Shown here in pieces: positions 11,060 to 22,289 of a DNA stretch of 64,000 bases. The notes below the pieces were generated by a model. That model searched no databases. It had not been told where the DNA came from and worked only from the letters and a program-made list of their open reading frames with translations. Numbering within the stretch: the stretch's first letter is position 1; each line of letters begins with the position of its first letter. This DNA comes from Isoetes taiwanensis. Taxonomy: Eukaryota > Streptophyta > Lycopodiopsida > Isoetales > Isoetaceae. The translations under genes were made by a program, and so were the position numbers. The DNA is taken from contig JAJEKV010000148.1 in assembly GCA_021234155.1 (NCBI GenBank), positions 828,616 to 892,615 on the forward strand, in the 5' to 3' direction.

Positions 11060-11575
11060 TTATAAAATACAGAGGCAAAAGAAAATTATCAAAACATGTA
11101 ATTTCTGTAAAAAGTAATCAAATGTGCTTTTGACTAGTTTATTATTGTTTGTTTCCAGGAGTTTATTATTGTTTGTTTCCAGGATTTCTGGCGCGTAAGC
11201 TTTGCCGCCAAAATTCATGACTCCATCCCTGCGTCCAGATCCAGCGCCATTGCGGGCACTGCCCCAGCTCCATTCCGGCCACTGTTCCATTGCTCGGATA
11301 ACAGCCACTGCCGCCTTCATCTCCACACTTATGCTCTTGTCGCCATAGCCATTCTGATCAGAATCATTTAAATGGGGATTTGAAGTTGGGTTCAGATCTA
11401 CATGAGAGGGATCAAGGGTAAAACTCAGATTTTGGAAACGGGCAGTTAGGGCAATGCCAAGGCGAGCCTTTTTGAGAAGGGATAGGATGGAGAGGCAAAG
11501 GCTTGGTTCAGACCCTAAGGAGTTGTCCATTGCCGGAGCCGCAACTATTAAGAAGTCCGCCGCCTTTGTCGACAT
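11060..11575 (-). CDS. Hypothetical protein, 171 codons, unrecognised
   Basis: An open minus-strand frame begins with MSTKAADFLIVAAPAMDN and has a mixed hydrophilic composition over its first 130 residues (for example SVEMKAAVAVIRAMEQWPEW). Its C-terminus includes LETNNNKLLETNNNKL, created by a 24-bp tandem duplication of GTTTATTATTGTTTGTTTCC at about 11141-11190. The tail after it is hydrophobic and AT-derived, so the real coding part, if any, may end earlier at a splice donor. A TATTTATAG sequence lies about 15 bases upstream of the ATG, too close to act as a normal TATA box. No family was recognised. Confidence 0.25.
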   Translation of the reverse strand: MSTKAADFLIVAAPAMDNSLGSEPSLCLSILSLLKKARLGIALTARFQNLSFTLDPSHVDLNPTSNPHLNDSDQNGYGDKSISVEMKAAVAVIRAMEQWPEWSWGSARNGAGSGRRDGVMNFGGKAYAPEILETNNNKLLETNNNKLVKSTFDYFLQKLHVLIIFFCLCIL

Positions 11576-12734
11576 TGAAGGTGGGCTATAAATAGTCGCC
11601 TATCTCCACTTCGGGCCCATCTTCAAATCAAACGCTTTCAAAACAGGGAAGAAGTTCAAGAGCTTGGCCAAAGGAAAACTCCACTCGAAATGGCTCCTCC
11701 GCATGAGGCGAGGCCGGGTTGTAGAGGCCATAGAAGCCGAGCTTTGGCGCATCCGCCTCCTGCAGGGTTTTTTATTCTGATTGGAAGCTCTACTTTTGTG
11801 TGTCCGTGCTCTCACCTTCTTCGTGAAAATTCGTCATAAAATTACTTTCCTTTCTTCTTCATTCCTCATCAAAAACCTCCATATCCGGGGCTCGAGGGGT
11901 CACATGAGGGCGAAAAGGGCCCCTCCTCGTTTGGGACCATCCGACTAAAACCAAACCAGGTCTCTAGCTACTCGATTCGCTCCATATTTCCGATTCATTA
12001 ACTTATAGTTTCTCATCTTTTCAAGCTTTGTGCAGATGAGATTGAAGATCTTAGCACCCGGATGTGACACAGACCAAGATCATAGATATGAGGCAAGTGC
12101 CCGCAAAATCTACATCCTAATATTTCCCTCGCTTTGAAACGCTTGGCTTAAAATAATATTGGAATCCAAAACTGTGGGATTGCAAGTTTTGTTCGCTGTT
12201 CTGTGGTTTTGTTGCAATTTTTGCTGCCAAATCTTCTATTCTCGACTTGGTTGCAACGCATGTGGCGTGCTCACCGGGAAGCGGATACCCCGCTTTAAGG
12301 TCTTATCTACCTTTTATTTCTACCCCATCTTCTAGATTCTACCTCTTTTCCCGCTCTTGAGCTTCCAACTGCTCGTGGTCGATCATTTTCAGATTCACCG
12401 CCGAGTTGTCAAATTTTTCATCATGTTGCTTCGGCTTTGCCTTCTAACAAATCGATTAGATTTGTGGCAAATAGGCTTGGATATAGACCGCGCTTAAGTT
12501 TTGTTCAATTGGATTTGATTTGTGGCAAATGTCTGGATACAAGAATGTATAAATCTTGTTAAGAATCGATTGTATTCTTAAATTTGTTTCAGATATCAAT
12601 GGCAGCAAGCAAATTTTGCTGCCAAAAAAAAATCTATGTATCAACATTCTTCTTTTTATATAAATCTATATATTTATGTAAATCTATGCATGTTCATTTT
12701 ATATAAATCTATGTATCAACACATTTTTTTTAAA
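11576..12734. other. No gene seen
   Basis: A 71-codon minus frame (11600-11815) that is rich in Arg and Ser is not recognised. The remainder is AT-rich with no terminal repeats or domains. Confidence 0.35.
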
Positions 12735-13330
12735 AAGCACCTGTCATTTTGTTAAGAAAACAACACTTAGAAACAACAGAGTTAAAAAAAAACCACATTC
12801 TTCTTAAAAAACACATATTATTTTATTAAGAAAACAACACTTAGAAACAACAGCTCTAGTTTACAAAAAACCACATTCTTCCTAGAAAACACATATCACT
12901 TTTTTAAGAAAACAACATTTAGAAATAACATAGTTAAAAAAAAAACAAAGAAACTACGTGTACTTTCTAGCAAAATCGGACAAAATTCTATACGTAATTT
13001 TCTAGTGTTTTTTTCATACAAAACAATAGTTAAAAACCACATGTGGACCTTTTAGGTTTTATTAAGAATCACATGTCTATTTTAGAAAAAGAAACACTTG
13101 AAAACCACATCTACTTCTAAACAACAACATGTAGAGACACATGTAATACCTACGTGTAGATAATTTTGACAAAACTCTACGTGTAGACTTTTAACAAAAA
13201 AAAACTACATGTATAAAAATTTGGCTAAAAACTACACGTTGTTTCTAGCAAAATCGGACAAAAAACAACACATAGTTTTTTGATGTTGTTTTTTAGTAAA
13301 AACCACACTAAAAAACAACATGTGGACCCA
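12735..13330. repeat. AT-rich tandem repeat of about 75 bp grading into TACGTGTAG repeats
   Basis: Three units starting near 12736, 12811 and 12889 share CACATAT(T/C)A, TTAAGAAAACAACACTTAG, AAACAACAG and ACCACATTCTTC. From about 12950 to 13330 a looser set of phrases follows: CTACGTGTAG, AGCAAAATCGGACAAAA and AAAACCACA. It is an old minisatellite-like region with no coding frame. Confidence 0.7.
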
Positions 13331-13399
13331 GTATTGGGGTGGTTGTGTTGAGTGAGAGAGAAGACTTTGTTCGGACACTTTTTAGGGCAGCCAAGAATA

Positions 13400-13725
13400 A
13401 AAACATGTTGGTGGCTTAGACTATTTGTAGAGAGGAGGATGGAATAGCAGATAGTTGGTGGAACAATTTTCTAACACTTATGAGTCTATGGCAGTGTTGC
13501 ATGGCTATTTCAGGAAGCACAACATATTGTGAGAGGGGTTTCTCCCTCCAAAATAACGTCAAGAGTGGTATGAGGGCCCGCATGAACCTGGAAACGTTGG
13601 ATGCTACTATGATGGTTTCCATGTGGAGTAAACCATTTGAACAAGTGGATTGGAAATCATGCTTTGATGCTTGGAATGAAGACAGACGTAGAAGAAGAGC
13701 AGCAATGTCTTGTGATGACTCTTGA
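13400..13725 (+). pseudogene. hAT-type transposase C-terminal remnant
   Basis: The frame from about 13458 reads WWNNFLTLMSLWQCCMAISG, then TTYCERGFSLQNNVKSGMRA, then RMNLETLDATMMVSMW and a basic tail RRRRRAAMS. The ERGFS..N.IKS.MR..L....L..LM pattern is the hAT dimerisation region found at the C-terminus of plant hAT transposases and their domesticated relatives. Only about 90 residues survive. No DDE catalytic core, BED finger or terminal repeats were found. It ends directly before the cyclase pseudogene and may have been joined to it by a rearrangement. Confidence 0.7.
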
Positions 13726-13727
13726 AT

Positions 13728-14612
13728 TATGGTGGAAATTTGAGGGTCTCTGTAGAAGCCTACATGATTCTCAGGCTGCTAAATGTTCCTGCCACTGAAT
13801 CTGCTCTTCAAAATGCTTGCCGATTCATTTTAAAGCATGGTGGCATAGCTAGTGCTTGGTATTCACCAAGCTCAAACTTGCCCTCCTTGGCTGCTTTGAT
13901 TGGAGTGTCATTTCTTTCATCCCTTCCTGGATCATGCTTTTGCCAGTTTGGTTTCCTTTTAATGTGTACGACATGGCCAGTTGGGCCCATAGCTGCATTG
14001 TCCCTCTTATCATTCTTTTCGATCAAAAACTAGTCCTCAATATAAATCTTCCTTTGTTTCTAGATGAACTCCACACTGAAGGACGAAAACCTGCTGGCTA
14101 TAGAATGCCACATAAAGGCACATGGGCAGACATATATATTTATATGGATCATGCTTCTAAACTTTTGGAAAAGTATAACATGGTGCCTCTGAGAAATCGA
14201 GGGATTAAAGCTACCGAGAAATGGGTGCTAGACCGAAGGACAGGCATCTAATCCAATAGTGGAGACTATTTTCAAAGCATGGCAAAAATTCTTTGCCATC
14301 GAGATACGAGCTCCGAGTGCAGCAGAAATTCACTTCGGTTGTGTGGGATACTGCCCATGTAATTCGATCCCTTGTCAATTCTGGGATCAACCCAGATCAT
14401 CCTACAATTCAAAGGGGGTCGCAGAAGGTTGTGCAACGTGGGGATTGGGGTGTGAGAAACAAGTCAGGAAAGGCAGGAAAACTAGGTATATCCTGATATG
14501 GATGATTCTGCTGTTGTTGTGATGGCCTTGCTCCCAATTAATCTTCCAGATAATCCCGGCAAGGATGAGGCAATCAATAGAGCTGTGGATTGGATGCAAC
14601 ATATCTTGCAAC
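13728..14612 (+). pseudogene. Squalene-hopene cyclase pseudogene (central part)
   Basis: Squalene-hopene cyclases are membrane-associated class II triterpene cyclases that cyclise squalene to hopanoids. The pieces lie in order and nearly contiguously: YGGNLRVSVEAYMILRLLNV and ALQNACRFILKHGGIASA; then, after a one-base shift near 13856, VFTKLKLALLGCFDW, MLLPVWFPFNVYDMASWAHS and LDELHTEGRKPAG; then VETIFKAWQKFFAI; then, in a third frame, VVWDTAHVIRSLVNSGINPD and PTIQRGSQKVVQRGDWGV; and finally YPDMDDSAVVVMALLPINLP. DMDD (14495-14506) is the DXDD motif that protonates squalene. At least three frameshifts and a stop near 14250 make it inactive. Both ends of the roughly 650-residue enzyme are missing. 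No introns interrupt 880 bp, so a processed copy is possible. The type resembles bacterial and fern cyclases rather than oxidosqualene cyclases. Confidence 0.85.
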
Positions 14613-15489
14613 TATTATTCACACAAAGGGATACATGCATGACAATGGTATATAATTAATTCAAATCATAAGTCAATTCATGCTTCATTGGAGGCAACCA
14701 TTTATATAGTTTGAGGATTCATCCATTTTCTTATGTTTTTTTTGGTTTTTTGAACAAGTTGACTTTTCTGCTATTGAAACCTATGTATAATATCATAATA
14801 TTTGATATTTAATAGTTGTATTTGGATGAGTATATGTGATAAGTGAGAGATATTGAATAGATTATTCTCATTCACTATGCTTGTTTGAGTACATGACCAT
14901 CAAACTTGAATGATGGTTGTTGACCATGTGAGGGCATACCACAAATTTGATTCTTAGATGGGGTGTACTAGGTAAGCTAACTCTCGGAGGTCATCTGCAA
15001 GTGAAATATGCAAAGACATATGCTTTACAATTTTATGTCAATGACATATGTTGCCTCCAAAAGTCTTCCTTTGTGAGCAACATTTTTTATCCCAGATTCT
15101 TTAGGTCAGCATTTGTACTGAAGATTTTGTTGTTTTCAATGTATTCTTTGATCAAGCCCAAGCCCAACCCCTAGAAATATTTTCCTTCATCCATTTCTAG
15201 AGAGCGCATATATAGTTTGTCAATGCCTTACTTCCTTGTTTTCTCTCTAGTTGTTCAATTGTTCAACATAGGAGGCATAGAAAATGGATATGGAAAGGCA
15301 TATATATCACTGTAATGTGAAATGTTGACAAGGAAAAGCAGGAGGTTAAACAAGAGTTGATATCGGATCCGCATAATGTTGCAAAATAGAATATAGAGGA
15401 GGTGCTTGAAGGAAAAGCCAAGGCAAGGAGGAGGCTAGAGGAGCGGCAGTTCACTCCAAAACCAAATGGTGAAGGATGATAACCATAAT
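14613..15489. other. No gene recognised
   Basis: AT-rich sequence between the cyclase pseudogene and the first recognisable LINE sequence. A charged stretch at about 15330-15480 (+), VDKEKQEVKQEL and GKAKARRRLEERQFTP with stops between, may be the decayed upstream part of LINE ORF2, but this is uncertain. Confidence 0.35.
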
Positions 15490-15603
15490 ACTCTTGAAGA
15501 CCCACAGGATATCAGAACATTTATACGACAAAGTTTTGAAAAACAATTTGAGGAAGACCCCTTACCCCCCCGTTTCATCTTCGGCTAAACTCATGATTGA
15601 CCA

Positions 15604-16955
15604 GTGTTGACTGGGGAAGAGAGGGTTAATCCTGCTAAAAACCAGCATCTAGTCCATAATTTAGAGAAGGACGAGATTTACAAGACTTTGTGCTCTCTTG
15701 CTGCTGGAAAATCTCCTGGACCAGATGGCTTCCCTCTGGAATTCTTCGTCGAGTTTTGGGATGTTCTTGGTGATTACTATACTAGAGCTGATTGTGGAGC
15801 CTGGTCCTCATGCTCTCTACACCCTCTCTAGTAGCAGATTTTATCACGCTAGTCCCCAAGATTCCTAGGCCTCTAACCCTAAGTGAATGGAGGCCTATTG
15901 CTCTCACCAATGCCATTTACAAAGTGGTTATGAAGATTATTGTCAATCGCTTGAAACCCATACTCAATAGGGTCATTGGGAAGGAGCAATTAGCCTTCTT
16001 GCCCGATAGAAATATCTTGGATAACTATCTTGCAGCCAGGGAAGGATTGCATTGGTGTCAGGCCTCAAAACAAAAATGTGTAATGATCAAGATGGATTTT
16101 AGAAAGGCTTATGATTCCCTTAAATGGACAGGGTTACGCGCAGTAATGTGTTACATGGATTTGTTGCTCAGTTCATCCCTCTAGCTCTAAGGATGAACAG
16201 CCTAGCCTCTGCCTCAGTGCTGGTTAATGGGCAATCCTCTAGTCTGTTCAATCTCAAAAAAGGAATAAGGCAAGACTGCCCCCTTGCTCCCTATCTGTTT
16301 CTCATCATGGCTAACCTTTTAACAAAAATGGTCCACCTTAAAGTGTCAGAAGGAAACTTAGAAGGATTAACCTTTCCAAAGATATAGACAAGCTAATACT
16401 TCTATGTTTCTCAGATATGAAGATAATGGCTTCCTCTCATTTCGAGAGATCTTGCTGTCTTTTGAGGTTATTTCAAGAATTGGCCTCAATGCCAATAAAT
16501 GCTCTGTTTTATGGCCTGCAGATAGTGACATTGATCCTCGGGCCAGAGGTCTGGGTTTCCCAGTGGTGACAGCCAGGGAATCAGTCAAACTTCTTGGCCT
16601 TCCCTTGGTGCTTTCTGATAGTCTCAAAGGCCTTTGGGGTTCCATACTTGACAAACTCAGAAAGAAGGTTGGTTTGTGGTCGACAAAGTCCCTAACTACT
16701 TCTGGACAAGTGACAGTGGCTAATGCAGTTCTTGCTGCCTCTCATATTTATTACTCATCAGTCATGGTTGCCCAAAAACGGGTGTATAACCAAATACAGG
16801 TCATCATCAAGAAATTTATCTGGGGGGGCATGGTGAAGGTGGCCTGGGGTGAGCTTTGTCGTGACAAAAAAGATGGTGGATTGGGCTGTAAAGACCCCTT
16901 CTTACAAGCTCAGGGCTCTAGCACTCAAATTTGTCTGGCGGGTATTACAAGGTGA
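15604..16955 (+). pseudogene. LINE reverse transcriptase domain (frameshifted)
   Basis: Ordered RT motifs are visible: LTGEERVNPAKNQHL, KSPGPDGFPLEFFVEFWDVL, ITLVPKIPRPLTLSEWRPIA, LTNAIYKVVMKIIVNRLKPI, KMDFRKAYDSLKW (catalytic Asp block), IRQDCPLAPYLFLIMANLL, and a degraded catalytic box reading RYEDNGF where active elements have FADD or YADD. Next come GLNANKCSVLWP and VKLLGLPLVLSDSLKGLWG, which match the thumb and connection region of L1 ORF2. The catalytic box change and at least three frame changes show that it cannot make an active enzyme. Confidence 0.9.
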
Positions 16956-17560
16956 GTCATCCCCTGCTCTAAAGTTTGTCTCTTATTGGTTGAAGCAAGG
17001 CAAGCTCCTTGGTAAGCCATCTCTCCCTAGGGATGAGCTGGGTGCTTTGTTTTACGACTTCAAGGTGGCTCCTGGCACATCTCCTATTGTGCAGAAAATT
17101 CTTCATGCTTGGTTGAAGGTGCTGCATCTTTTCTCTCCCATGGATCCTCCTAGAGATGCAGGTGGATTTAGTCTATTTTGGAACACCAGGATTTGGGAGA
17201 GGGATGGACTTCCCTTGGCTCTCTCACACCCTCGCATCTTTGTAAAGTGGAAGGATTGTGGAATAACTTTGTTGCAACACCTCTGGATTAATGGCAGATG
17301 GGTTAACTGGACTGCATTCAGGGGTGCAATCTTGAATGCAGGATTTGTTCTAGAAAGATTCAGTTCTTTAGATGGCTAGCTCTTCAAGGGGGATTAAGTA
17401 CTAAGGAAAGTTTATTTAATAAGGGTATCACGGTTGATGACAGATGTCCACTGGGCTGTCAGGTTACTGAATCCATAGCGCACCTCTTCTTCTGTCCCCG
17501 AATTGCAATGACAGTGGGTCTGTCCTATCATTGGTCTCATGCTATATCAACTGGTCTGGC
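16849..17560 (+). pseudogene. LINE ORF2 C-terminal region with zf-RVT finger
   Basis: The frame from 16849 continues the RT product with KKMVDWAVKTPSYKLRALAL and KFVWRVLQGESSPALKFVSY. A second frame from about 17372 reads GGLSTKESLFNKGITVDDRC and PLGCQVTESIAHLFFCP. The C..GC.....S..HLFF.C pattern is the zf-RVT finger that follows plant L1 reverse transcriptases. A short tail reading SLWIIWKHHCDVALGGQE (about 17605-17660) corresponds to the terminal W.IWK region of these proteins. Confidence 0.85.
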
Positions 17561-18100
17561 CAGAACTGGTCCTGATCTCGGATCGCTGCTGCATAGATGC
17601 CTCCCTCATGAATCTGTCACTTTGGATTATTTGGAAGCATCATTGTGATGTGGCTCTGGGTGGTCAGGAGATCTCCATGGCAAAGCTAAAAAACTCTTTC
17701 AATTTGGAAGTTGCTCTGATGGCTTTATCTCATCATAGAAAGAAAGGCACAAACTACAACAAAGGACTTGATAGGGTATGGACTTTGGTAGGGTTCTATT
17801 CATTCTTCAGGTGCCATTGGGTTGATAACGACATTCATGGGGAAAGTGCTATTGGTAATGGTGCAGGTAGCATTGATAATTTGGAGTAAGATCCTGCACT
17901 GGAATGGAGTTGGCTCTCTCTATAGTACCTACTCTCTAGTGAAGAAAGGAGATTTTCCTTATAGTATGCTACCAGTGGGGAAGACGAGTAGAAGCCCTCT
18001 ATAGTACACGTGCTTGGACTTCCACAACATATGCATTCACCCTGTAGAGGGTTCCTATTGTACATATCTCCTATTCTTTAAATACATATATATAATCTTA

Positions 18101-18131
<31 letters not shown>

Positions 18132-18134
<3 letters not shown>

Positions 18135-21100
18135 TGTCGATTAGTGATGTATGATTTGTCAGAGCTGGGCATCTAGTTCTTAAGGCTATTCATTGTCATC
18201 CTATTTTTTTCTCATTAAATAACTCAAAAGGCAATTAATAGTTAACGTTATTGAACATAGGGTTTCACATCAATTTACATCAGGTTTTCTTTGAAAAATT
18301 AGTCTAGAAGTTACAAAGGAAAATAATGTATGATCAATATGCATCCACGAAAAAAATAAGTTTTATAACTTCGATGAATGTATGGTCAATGAGATTATTC
18401 GAAAAATAAGTTTTTATAATTCCGATGGTATCACAAAATACTTGCAGTTAAAGAATATGGCCAAAACTCAAACTTCTTGCTCTTGCAATTCTGCCAGAAA
18501 ATCCATAAAAATGGGAAGAAACAAGAACAGCAAAATGGCCAAAAAACAGTAGCAACCTCTTTAGGTAGATCTTTCTTAGAGCATTTCTACATGTAGAATC
18601 AGTAACAAATGGACAATAAAACCTAGACTCAAATAGCGCAGTGCAGAGGCTAAACCTGGAATGCTTATGCCGGAGGTCCAGGCTTATATCCTATTACAAG
18701 CATAAGCAAACAGACGGAGAATGAATGGGCCATGTACAAAATAAAGAAGAGAGATTGCATCAAATGGCATTCTTAATATATTGTTGTCCATAAAATGCCA
18801 ACTTCACACCATCACGTCACTGCATAACACAAAGAAGAGAATGTGAACGGTTTATTGAATTTTGAAAGTGGATTTCACTATCACTTGTACATAACCTATG
18901 TAAAGGGTTTAAAATGAAACATTGGAATTCAGGGTTAGTTTGTGTGATTTTAAAAATAATAGTATTGCTCATTGAGCATAATTCGTCGTTATAAATGGAG
19001 TGCCTAGGGCTTTTTTATGTTTAGAAAACTGGACTAGTGAGCTATACTGAGGGTTTTATCACTTGATTTAATATTCACATTGTGGTAGCATAAATATGTA
19101 GCATAATAACAGGGGGTTTCTTTTGTATTTTTGTACTTTTTTTTCCAAAGGTTTTTATATGATTTCATGGATGTATTTGATGAGGCATACTAATTAGTAT
19201 ATCTAGAGTGCGCATACGCTTGAACTAATTTTGATGCCTATATCCAATGGTTTAGACCCACATATCATATATTTCCTTTTTTTTTAAACTGTATTTTCTT
19301 ATCACTTCCTTTTTTTTTAAACTGTATTTTCTTGCTCGACATGCAAGGCTCGAGATAACCCATTTTAGGGTTTATGCGTTTAGGGTTATGTTCGGGCCAC
19401 TGAATCTGGTGCAACTGCCAGCACCAAATCGAAAGAAGAGCTTGCATCTAAAGGAAGCAGGGCCAGAACCAGATTTTTCAAAACAAGCCGCTGATAAATG
19501 TCGATGCAAGAAATTCCCATGATTTGCTAAAAATTACGGCTTGCAAATAGACTGGGCCAGAGGTTACTTTCCAATACGGTTTCTGCCAGGTTCGTTAAAG
19601 CTCATCATACTACTCATACTACTGTAAAGGTGATTCTTCCGTTGATCCTCAAAGAGGCTGACTATTTATCATTATCTTTTTGAGGAGCCTTAGATCCGTG
19701 GCAAGATCAGCCAGCAGCTTCAAAACAACATCTTGCCAGGTAAAGCTTGCCCTTTCACTTTGTCATTGTTTGTTGCTTTTCTCTTGGTATGCAACGAGCA
19801 GAGCTTCCATCTACTTCTAGCCACTTTACATTCCACTTAAGATAAATCTTGGATTTTAGAGATGATAAATTGGATATTTAGGGATTGAGACAGAGGCTGT
19901 CTTTAGAACCAGTTCCTTGCCTATTCCATGTTATTTCAATCCGTTGCAACAAGAACAAGAAACCACATTGCACTTTTCATCTTGCGTTTGCAGATACTCA
20001 TAGCATTCGACAGGAGTATCTATGGTACTTTTGATATATTTAGGTTGTAGGAGTCCAAGTCTTGGTTTTGTCTTAAGAACAATGTTCAGTCTCACACACT
20101 TTTATAGTTTAAACGGCTGTAATTTGCACATTCAAGAAATGCATTCTGCTTGATGTTGTCTATGCAACGTGACAGTCTTAAATAAGATGATGCTGTTTCT
20201 ATTGCTGTGGGCAGTCACCTGGTCCAATTTTGTAGCCCCCTGCAGAAGCCTCAAGAGCTCCTGCGCCCACAATTCATATCCAGGCAAGTGCTTATAAAAC
20301 ATGAACATTAGCTTGATAGAAATTGGCGAGGCGACAATGTTTCAAATTGGCTATTTGAAATTAGTATGAGGAAGCTTTGAGCAACCAGATATGATTACGT
20401 GGAATATGGTTCTTGAAGCTGCAGAATTATGATTCATAGCTATACCTCAACATTGGCATTGTGGTGTGCGAGTCCCAACAGATGCGAGATCTGGATCGGA
20501 TGTAATGCATCGGCTTCAACATCATTATGTGCTAGTTTAGGTTGTGATATAGCCTCAGATATTTGTACAATTATTGCAGTGGCAGAGCTGGTATTTTTAC
20601 GGAGGCAGGCTCGAGAATCAAGGCAAGTGGAAATGTCCACCAAAGGGGCCTACACCAATTTTGTAGTGTTGTGGCATTGCAATTTACGCTTAATGCTAAT
20701 TTTTCCCACGATGTAAGGTTGGGATAATTCTTTTATGAAACGACGAGTTTTTCTGAGTATGATAGTTTTATTTGGATGCTATGCTATATTCCACCATTTG
20801 CTTTCCATTCGCTATTTAAATTAGAAGAATATGTTAAAAGATGTATAGCCGTTGGCTTGGAATGGAATCTTTCATTGAGCGACCAAGAGACACGGGAACA
20901 TATGCCAACTTTCGAGTTATGGTGGAATCACAATAGGGTGGGATGACTATGAATAATAGGAATTTTTAGCATCACACTATAGGTTGTCGGATAACTCAAT
21001 TTCAACATGCATGTTTTAAGATATTTTTATTTTTAGATGTGTGCTTTCGCAATTCTTGGGGTGTGTGGATATTCACTCAAGGGGAGCTTGGACTGTGTAT

Positions 21101-21185
21101 ATATTATTTGTGTGTATATTGTATTGTTATAAATTGCTTGTTTGTTTATTTGGTTTTGTTTGCGTTTGTTAGGGCCCGGAGGGCC
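18132..21185. other. No gene recognised
   Basis: AT-rich DNA after the LINE tail. It holds small direct repeats at about 18345-18430 (AAAAATAAGTTTT(T)ATAA). TTTAGGG occurs twice at 19363-19385. A 95-codon + frame at 20429-20716 has no recognisable domain. A short A run (21186-21194) after GGGCCCGGAGGGCC could be the tail of an old SINE or LINE in + orientation, but no body could be identified. Confidence 0.35.
19276..19333. repeat. Tandem duplication of about 38 bp
   Basis: CCTTTTTTTTTAAACTGTAT followed by TTTCTTATCACTT is repeated once as TTTCTTGCTCG. It is a local duplication with no coding consequence. Confidence 0.8.
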
Positions 21186-21215
21186 AAAAAAAAATTTTAG
21201 TATAACTACCAACAC

Positions 21216-21644
21216 ATAATACCATTAACATTAATTAACGCAAACCATTGCATTCCACACTTAAAAATAAAATTCCCCCTTAAACCCCCTGTGGTTTGGG
21301 TGCATATTCACACGGGGGGTGACTCCGGGCAACGAGAGCTGTTGGATAGGCATATTCAACCCTTATTCCTTAATCTATACCGTACGTAAAGTTCCTCGTT
21401 TGTGGGGTATGCCTGTACAAGTTTTGGTATACTGTATAACACAGTTTGCAAAATACTATAAGATTTTAGACAATGTATTATATGGTGTTGATTTTGTACA
21501 TGTATAACATGAATTTAGGGGCTCTCGCTGCCCTACGTCATCCCCCGTGTGAATATGCACCCAAACCACAGGGGGTTTAAGGGGGAATTTTATTTTTAAG
21601 TGTGGAATGCAATGGTTTGCGTTAATTAATGTTAATGGTATTAT
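21216..21644. mobile_element. Fold-back DNA element with 123-bp inverted arms
   Basis: The arms are 21216-21338 and 21522-21644. Reading inward, both start ATAATACCATTAACATT and continue AATTAACGCAAACCATTGC, ATTCCACACTTAAAAATAAA, CCCCCTGTGGTTTGGG, GCATATTCACACGGGG and finally GGGCARCGAGAG. Mismatches are confined to the inner 25 bp. The 183-bp core contains a 62-codon frame (21319-21507) that is not recognised. The total length is 429 bp, the size of a MITE. The outermost bases include TA (21217-21218 and 21642-21643), which could be a TA target duplication, but no longer duplication is visible. Terminal sequence does not identify the superfamily. Confidence 0.9.
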
Positions 21645-22020
21645 TCATTCTGTATTCCTGTAGCTAGAAAGCAATGCCATCCTTGGCAAGTCCTAGTAAA
21701 ATTCCTGTATACCAAGTACATCATTGTTAAATTTAAGTTGGACTACCAATTTTAAGGCCAATTCTTATGCATCCTTTATAAGCCTTTTCGACAAATGATC
21801 ATGTATAAGGCGGATAAGATAGTTTGACCTTGTGTTACATGACGTACTATGAATCACTAAATGAGTGTAATATTCTTTGCATGATGCAAAAATAAAATTG
21901 CGGAGGCAACAACTTTCTTTTTATATGAAAGCAATTGAATATAAGCATTGACATGCTTGGATTCTTTTTACTGAAATGCTTTTCCCTGTATGTCTTAAGT
22001 GCTTGATGTTTAAAATGCAG
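21645..22020. other. Flank of RPN2 exon; no separate gene seen
   Basis: This AT-rich stretch ends in a polypyrimidine-poor acceptor TTTAAAATGCAG at 22009-22020. It is presumably intron sequence carried with the RPN2 fragment. Confidence 0.4.
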
Positions 22021-22289
22021 TAAAGTGCATAGATGAGTATATTTCTATTCGTGCAAAATCATTGGAGAACAACGAAACACCTATTGCAGACCCACGTTTG
22101 GTAGCAATTGTGGAAAGAATGTTGAATAAGTGTGTGTTAATTACTATTATTTTTTTAAGCATCTGCTACAATGGCTCTATGTCCCACAACATTCCTTTCC
22201 AGGTGCATGCTGGATGGCAAGTTTCAGCAAGCAACAGGGATTTCTATAGAGTGCCAAAGACTGGATAAGCTTGAGGAAGCTATAACAAA
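22021..22289 (+). pseudogene. RPN2: 26S proteasome subunit RPN2/PSMD1 fragment, two exons
   Basis: RPN2 is the largest non-ATPase subunit of the proteasome base and a toroid scaffold for ubiquitin receptors. Exon 1 (22021-22129) reads KCIDEYISIRAKSLENNETP and IADPRLVAIVERMLNK. A 73-bp intron (22130-22202, GTGTGT to TTTCCAG) follows. Exon 2 from 22203 reads CMLDGKFQQATGISIECQRL and DKLEEAITKSD. The codon split across the intron (AA|G) restores Lys, so the splice is real in origin. After TKSD the sequence leaves the family (PTNLIVSSIRIY). No other RPN2 exons were found in the window, although the protein is about 1000 residues. This is therefore a two-exon fragment, perhaps captured by a transposon or left by a deletion. 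Confidence 0.85.

Larger units (their letters stand above)
15490..18131 (+). mobile_element. Dead L1-type LINE, 5' truncated, with poly(A) tail
   Basis: This non-LTR retrotransposon copy carries the reverse transcriptase, the downstream domain and a CCHC-type zf-RVT finger of plant L1 elements, all in + orientation but spread over several frames. It ends in an A run of 26 bases (18106-18131) after a roughly 550-bp 3' region, which fixes orientation and 3' end. The endonuclease domain and ORF1 are not visible, so it is 5' truncated. I could not find a target-site duplication by eye. Frameshifts near 15790, 16130, 16400, 16880 and 17380 make it non-functional. Confidence 0.9.
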
